DNA from: Engraulis encrasicolus
Lineage: Eukaryota > Chordata > Actinopteri > Clupeiformes > Engraulidae
Length of the DNA stretch: 64,000 bases
Assembly: GCF_034702125.1 (NCBI RefSeq)
Contig: NC_085867.1
Coordinates: 41,183,983 to 41,247,982 of the forward strand
Direction of reading: 5' to 3'
In this document: in pieces, positions 62,850 to 64,000 of the stretch
How the letters are laid out: each line of letters starts with the position of its first letter
How positions within the stretch are numbered: the stretch's first letter is position 1
Notes under the pieces: model-generated
Seen by the model: only the letters and a program-made list of their open reading frames with translations
The model's database searches: none
Told to the model about the DNA's origin: nothing
Translations under genes and position numbers: made by a program

Positions 62850-64000
62850 CTTCAATAAAATGTGAAGCAGTGATGCTTGCGTCGGGCTGAACTGAAGAAA
62901 CACACCTGTCCCCATAATGCAGGAGTTCCTAGTGTTGAGATCAGCCCCGTCCTGTCTGTCAACATTGGGGCTGTGCATACTGCACACATGTTGACAGATC
63001 TTAGACAGTGTTTACACTACACACGTACATGCAAACGCACTCCTTCTAACCGCACGCATAGTGCATACACACGCCAAATGCAGGTAACCCATCTAACTAT
63101 TGATGATGGTAATCACGTGATGGCAGTTGTTTCCAATTAGGTTTTTTTCTGCAAAATGAAGAGCTGCACTCTAAGTGTGAGCTTTAAGGAAGTCATGATC
63201 TTGTTGACGAGCTGTCTAGTGGATAAAAAGTATCCTAGCAACCTTTCTGAGGGGGTATAGCTGAAGGCCCCCCTATTTAGTCGTCCATTGTTCTGCCTGT
63301 GCTAGTCAGTGTTGTCGCGCAATTGTTCCGTTTGGGAGAATGATAAATGTTCTGCCAGAAGGAAGTGAGGAAAATCTGAGAGATGGACACTGTCATTGGG
63401 AGTGAACAAAGCCCTTCACAACATGTGACTACTTAAGATTCATACTGCCCTGCCCCCCATCCTCGCCTCACTCACCCGCCTGCCTGTCTGGCTGGCTGGC
63501 TAGCTCGTGAGCAAACGTTTACACATGGAACTTTTCCACAGGAATTTCAAATAACACACACGTCGCATCTCCCTCTTTGTAGTCAGTCGTTCCTCTTTTT
63601 TTCCCCAAGGACAACTATTGATGATGATAATGAGACTTTGAATGAGATGGAGAATGAGGCTTCAGCTTGCAGAAGTATGTGGGAAAAATGTTGTTGAGTG
63701 GGTTTCTCTCCCCCACTCACTGGCTGGATATGGGCAGATGAGCAGTCATAAAGAAAGAGCTTAAGGCAGAGTTGTGTCTGCTCTACTACTGATGTTTTCA
63801 TGTCTTTCCCTGTGGATAATATCCCTCGCACTTATGCTGAATTGGGGCAGACACACAGCGATTGGAGATTTGAAATAGTTCTGGGTGTGTGTGTGTGTAG
63901 GCCTAATGCTCTTATACCGCTGGACTAGCTTATAGCGCTGTGTTTAAGGCTTAAAGTCATAAAGATCGCAGATGTAAATGCTCCACCAAATGCATATTAT
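62850..64000. other. non-coding stretch at the right edge
   Basis: No gene, repeat family or RNA recognised apart from a short GT run near 63885-63898. Confidence 0.5.

Overview
The window is vertebrate nuclear DNA, most likely from a ray-finned (teleost) fish. It has spliced genes with GT-AG introns, tRNA-derived SINEs, LINE 3' tails, many short hAT-type DNA transposons with intact 8-bp target duplications, Harbinger, Mutator-like and Tc1 pieces, and very long CA/GA microsatellites. No bacterial or organellar features were seen. The species cannot be named from the sequence.

Four known genes occupy 1.3-46.1 kb and match the vertebrate AGXT2-DNAJC21-BRIX1-RAD1 neighbourhood (human 5p13). The last four exons of agxt2 run on the + strand (1307-5409); the rest of that gene lies left of the window. 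Complete dnajc21 (13 coding exons, 565 codons), brix1 (10 coding exons, 346 codons) and rad1 (5 coding exons, 279 codons, plus a probable non-coding first exon) follow on the - strand. I could join every exon in frame with consensus splice sites. dnajc21 and brix1 both serve assembly of the large ribosomal subunit and lie head to tail less than 0.9 kb apart. rad1 (9-1-1 checkpoint clamp) is head to tail upstream of brix1 with about 0.7 kb between coding regions.

The right third (46.1-64 kb) has no recognisable coding gene. It holds two plausible non-coding first exons on the + strand near 48.2 and 48.5 kb. Synteny suggests these could be the 5' end of rai14, but no rai14 coding sequence is present. 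A weak internal exon lies at 60.5 kb, an unidentified - strand open frame at 53.4-53.7 kb, and the rest is mostly microsatellites.

The most unusual structures are in the introns. (1) The last intron of rad1 holds a 58-67 bp tandem array in which each unit copies the 3' splice site and first codons of the last exon, giving eight extra AG acceptors. (2) The last intron of brix1 holds a 2.9-kb near-perfect palindrome. Its arms encode a broken transposase-like protein, and it is nested inside a second transposon. (3) A 221-bp hairpin inside the rad1 array shares the palindrome's terminal GGGTCA and its AATY 4-bp target duplication, so the two may belong to one transposon family. (4) Degenerate copies of a dnajc21 exon end and its 5' splice site lie downstream of that exon.
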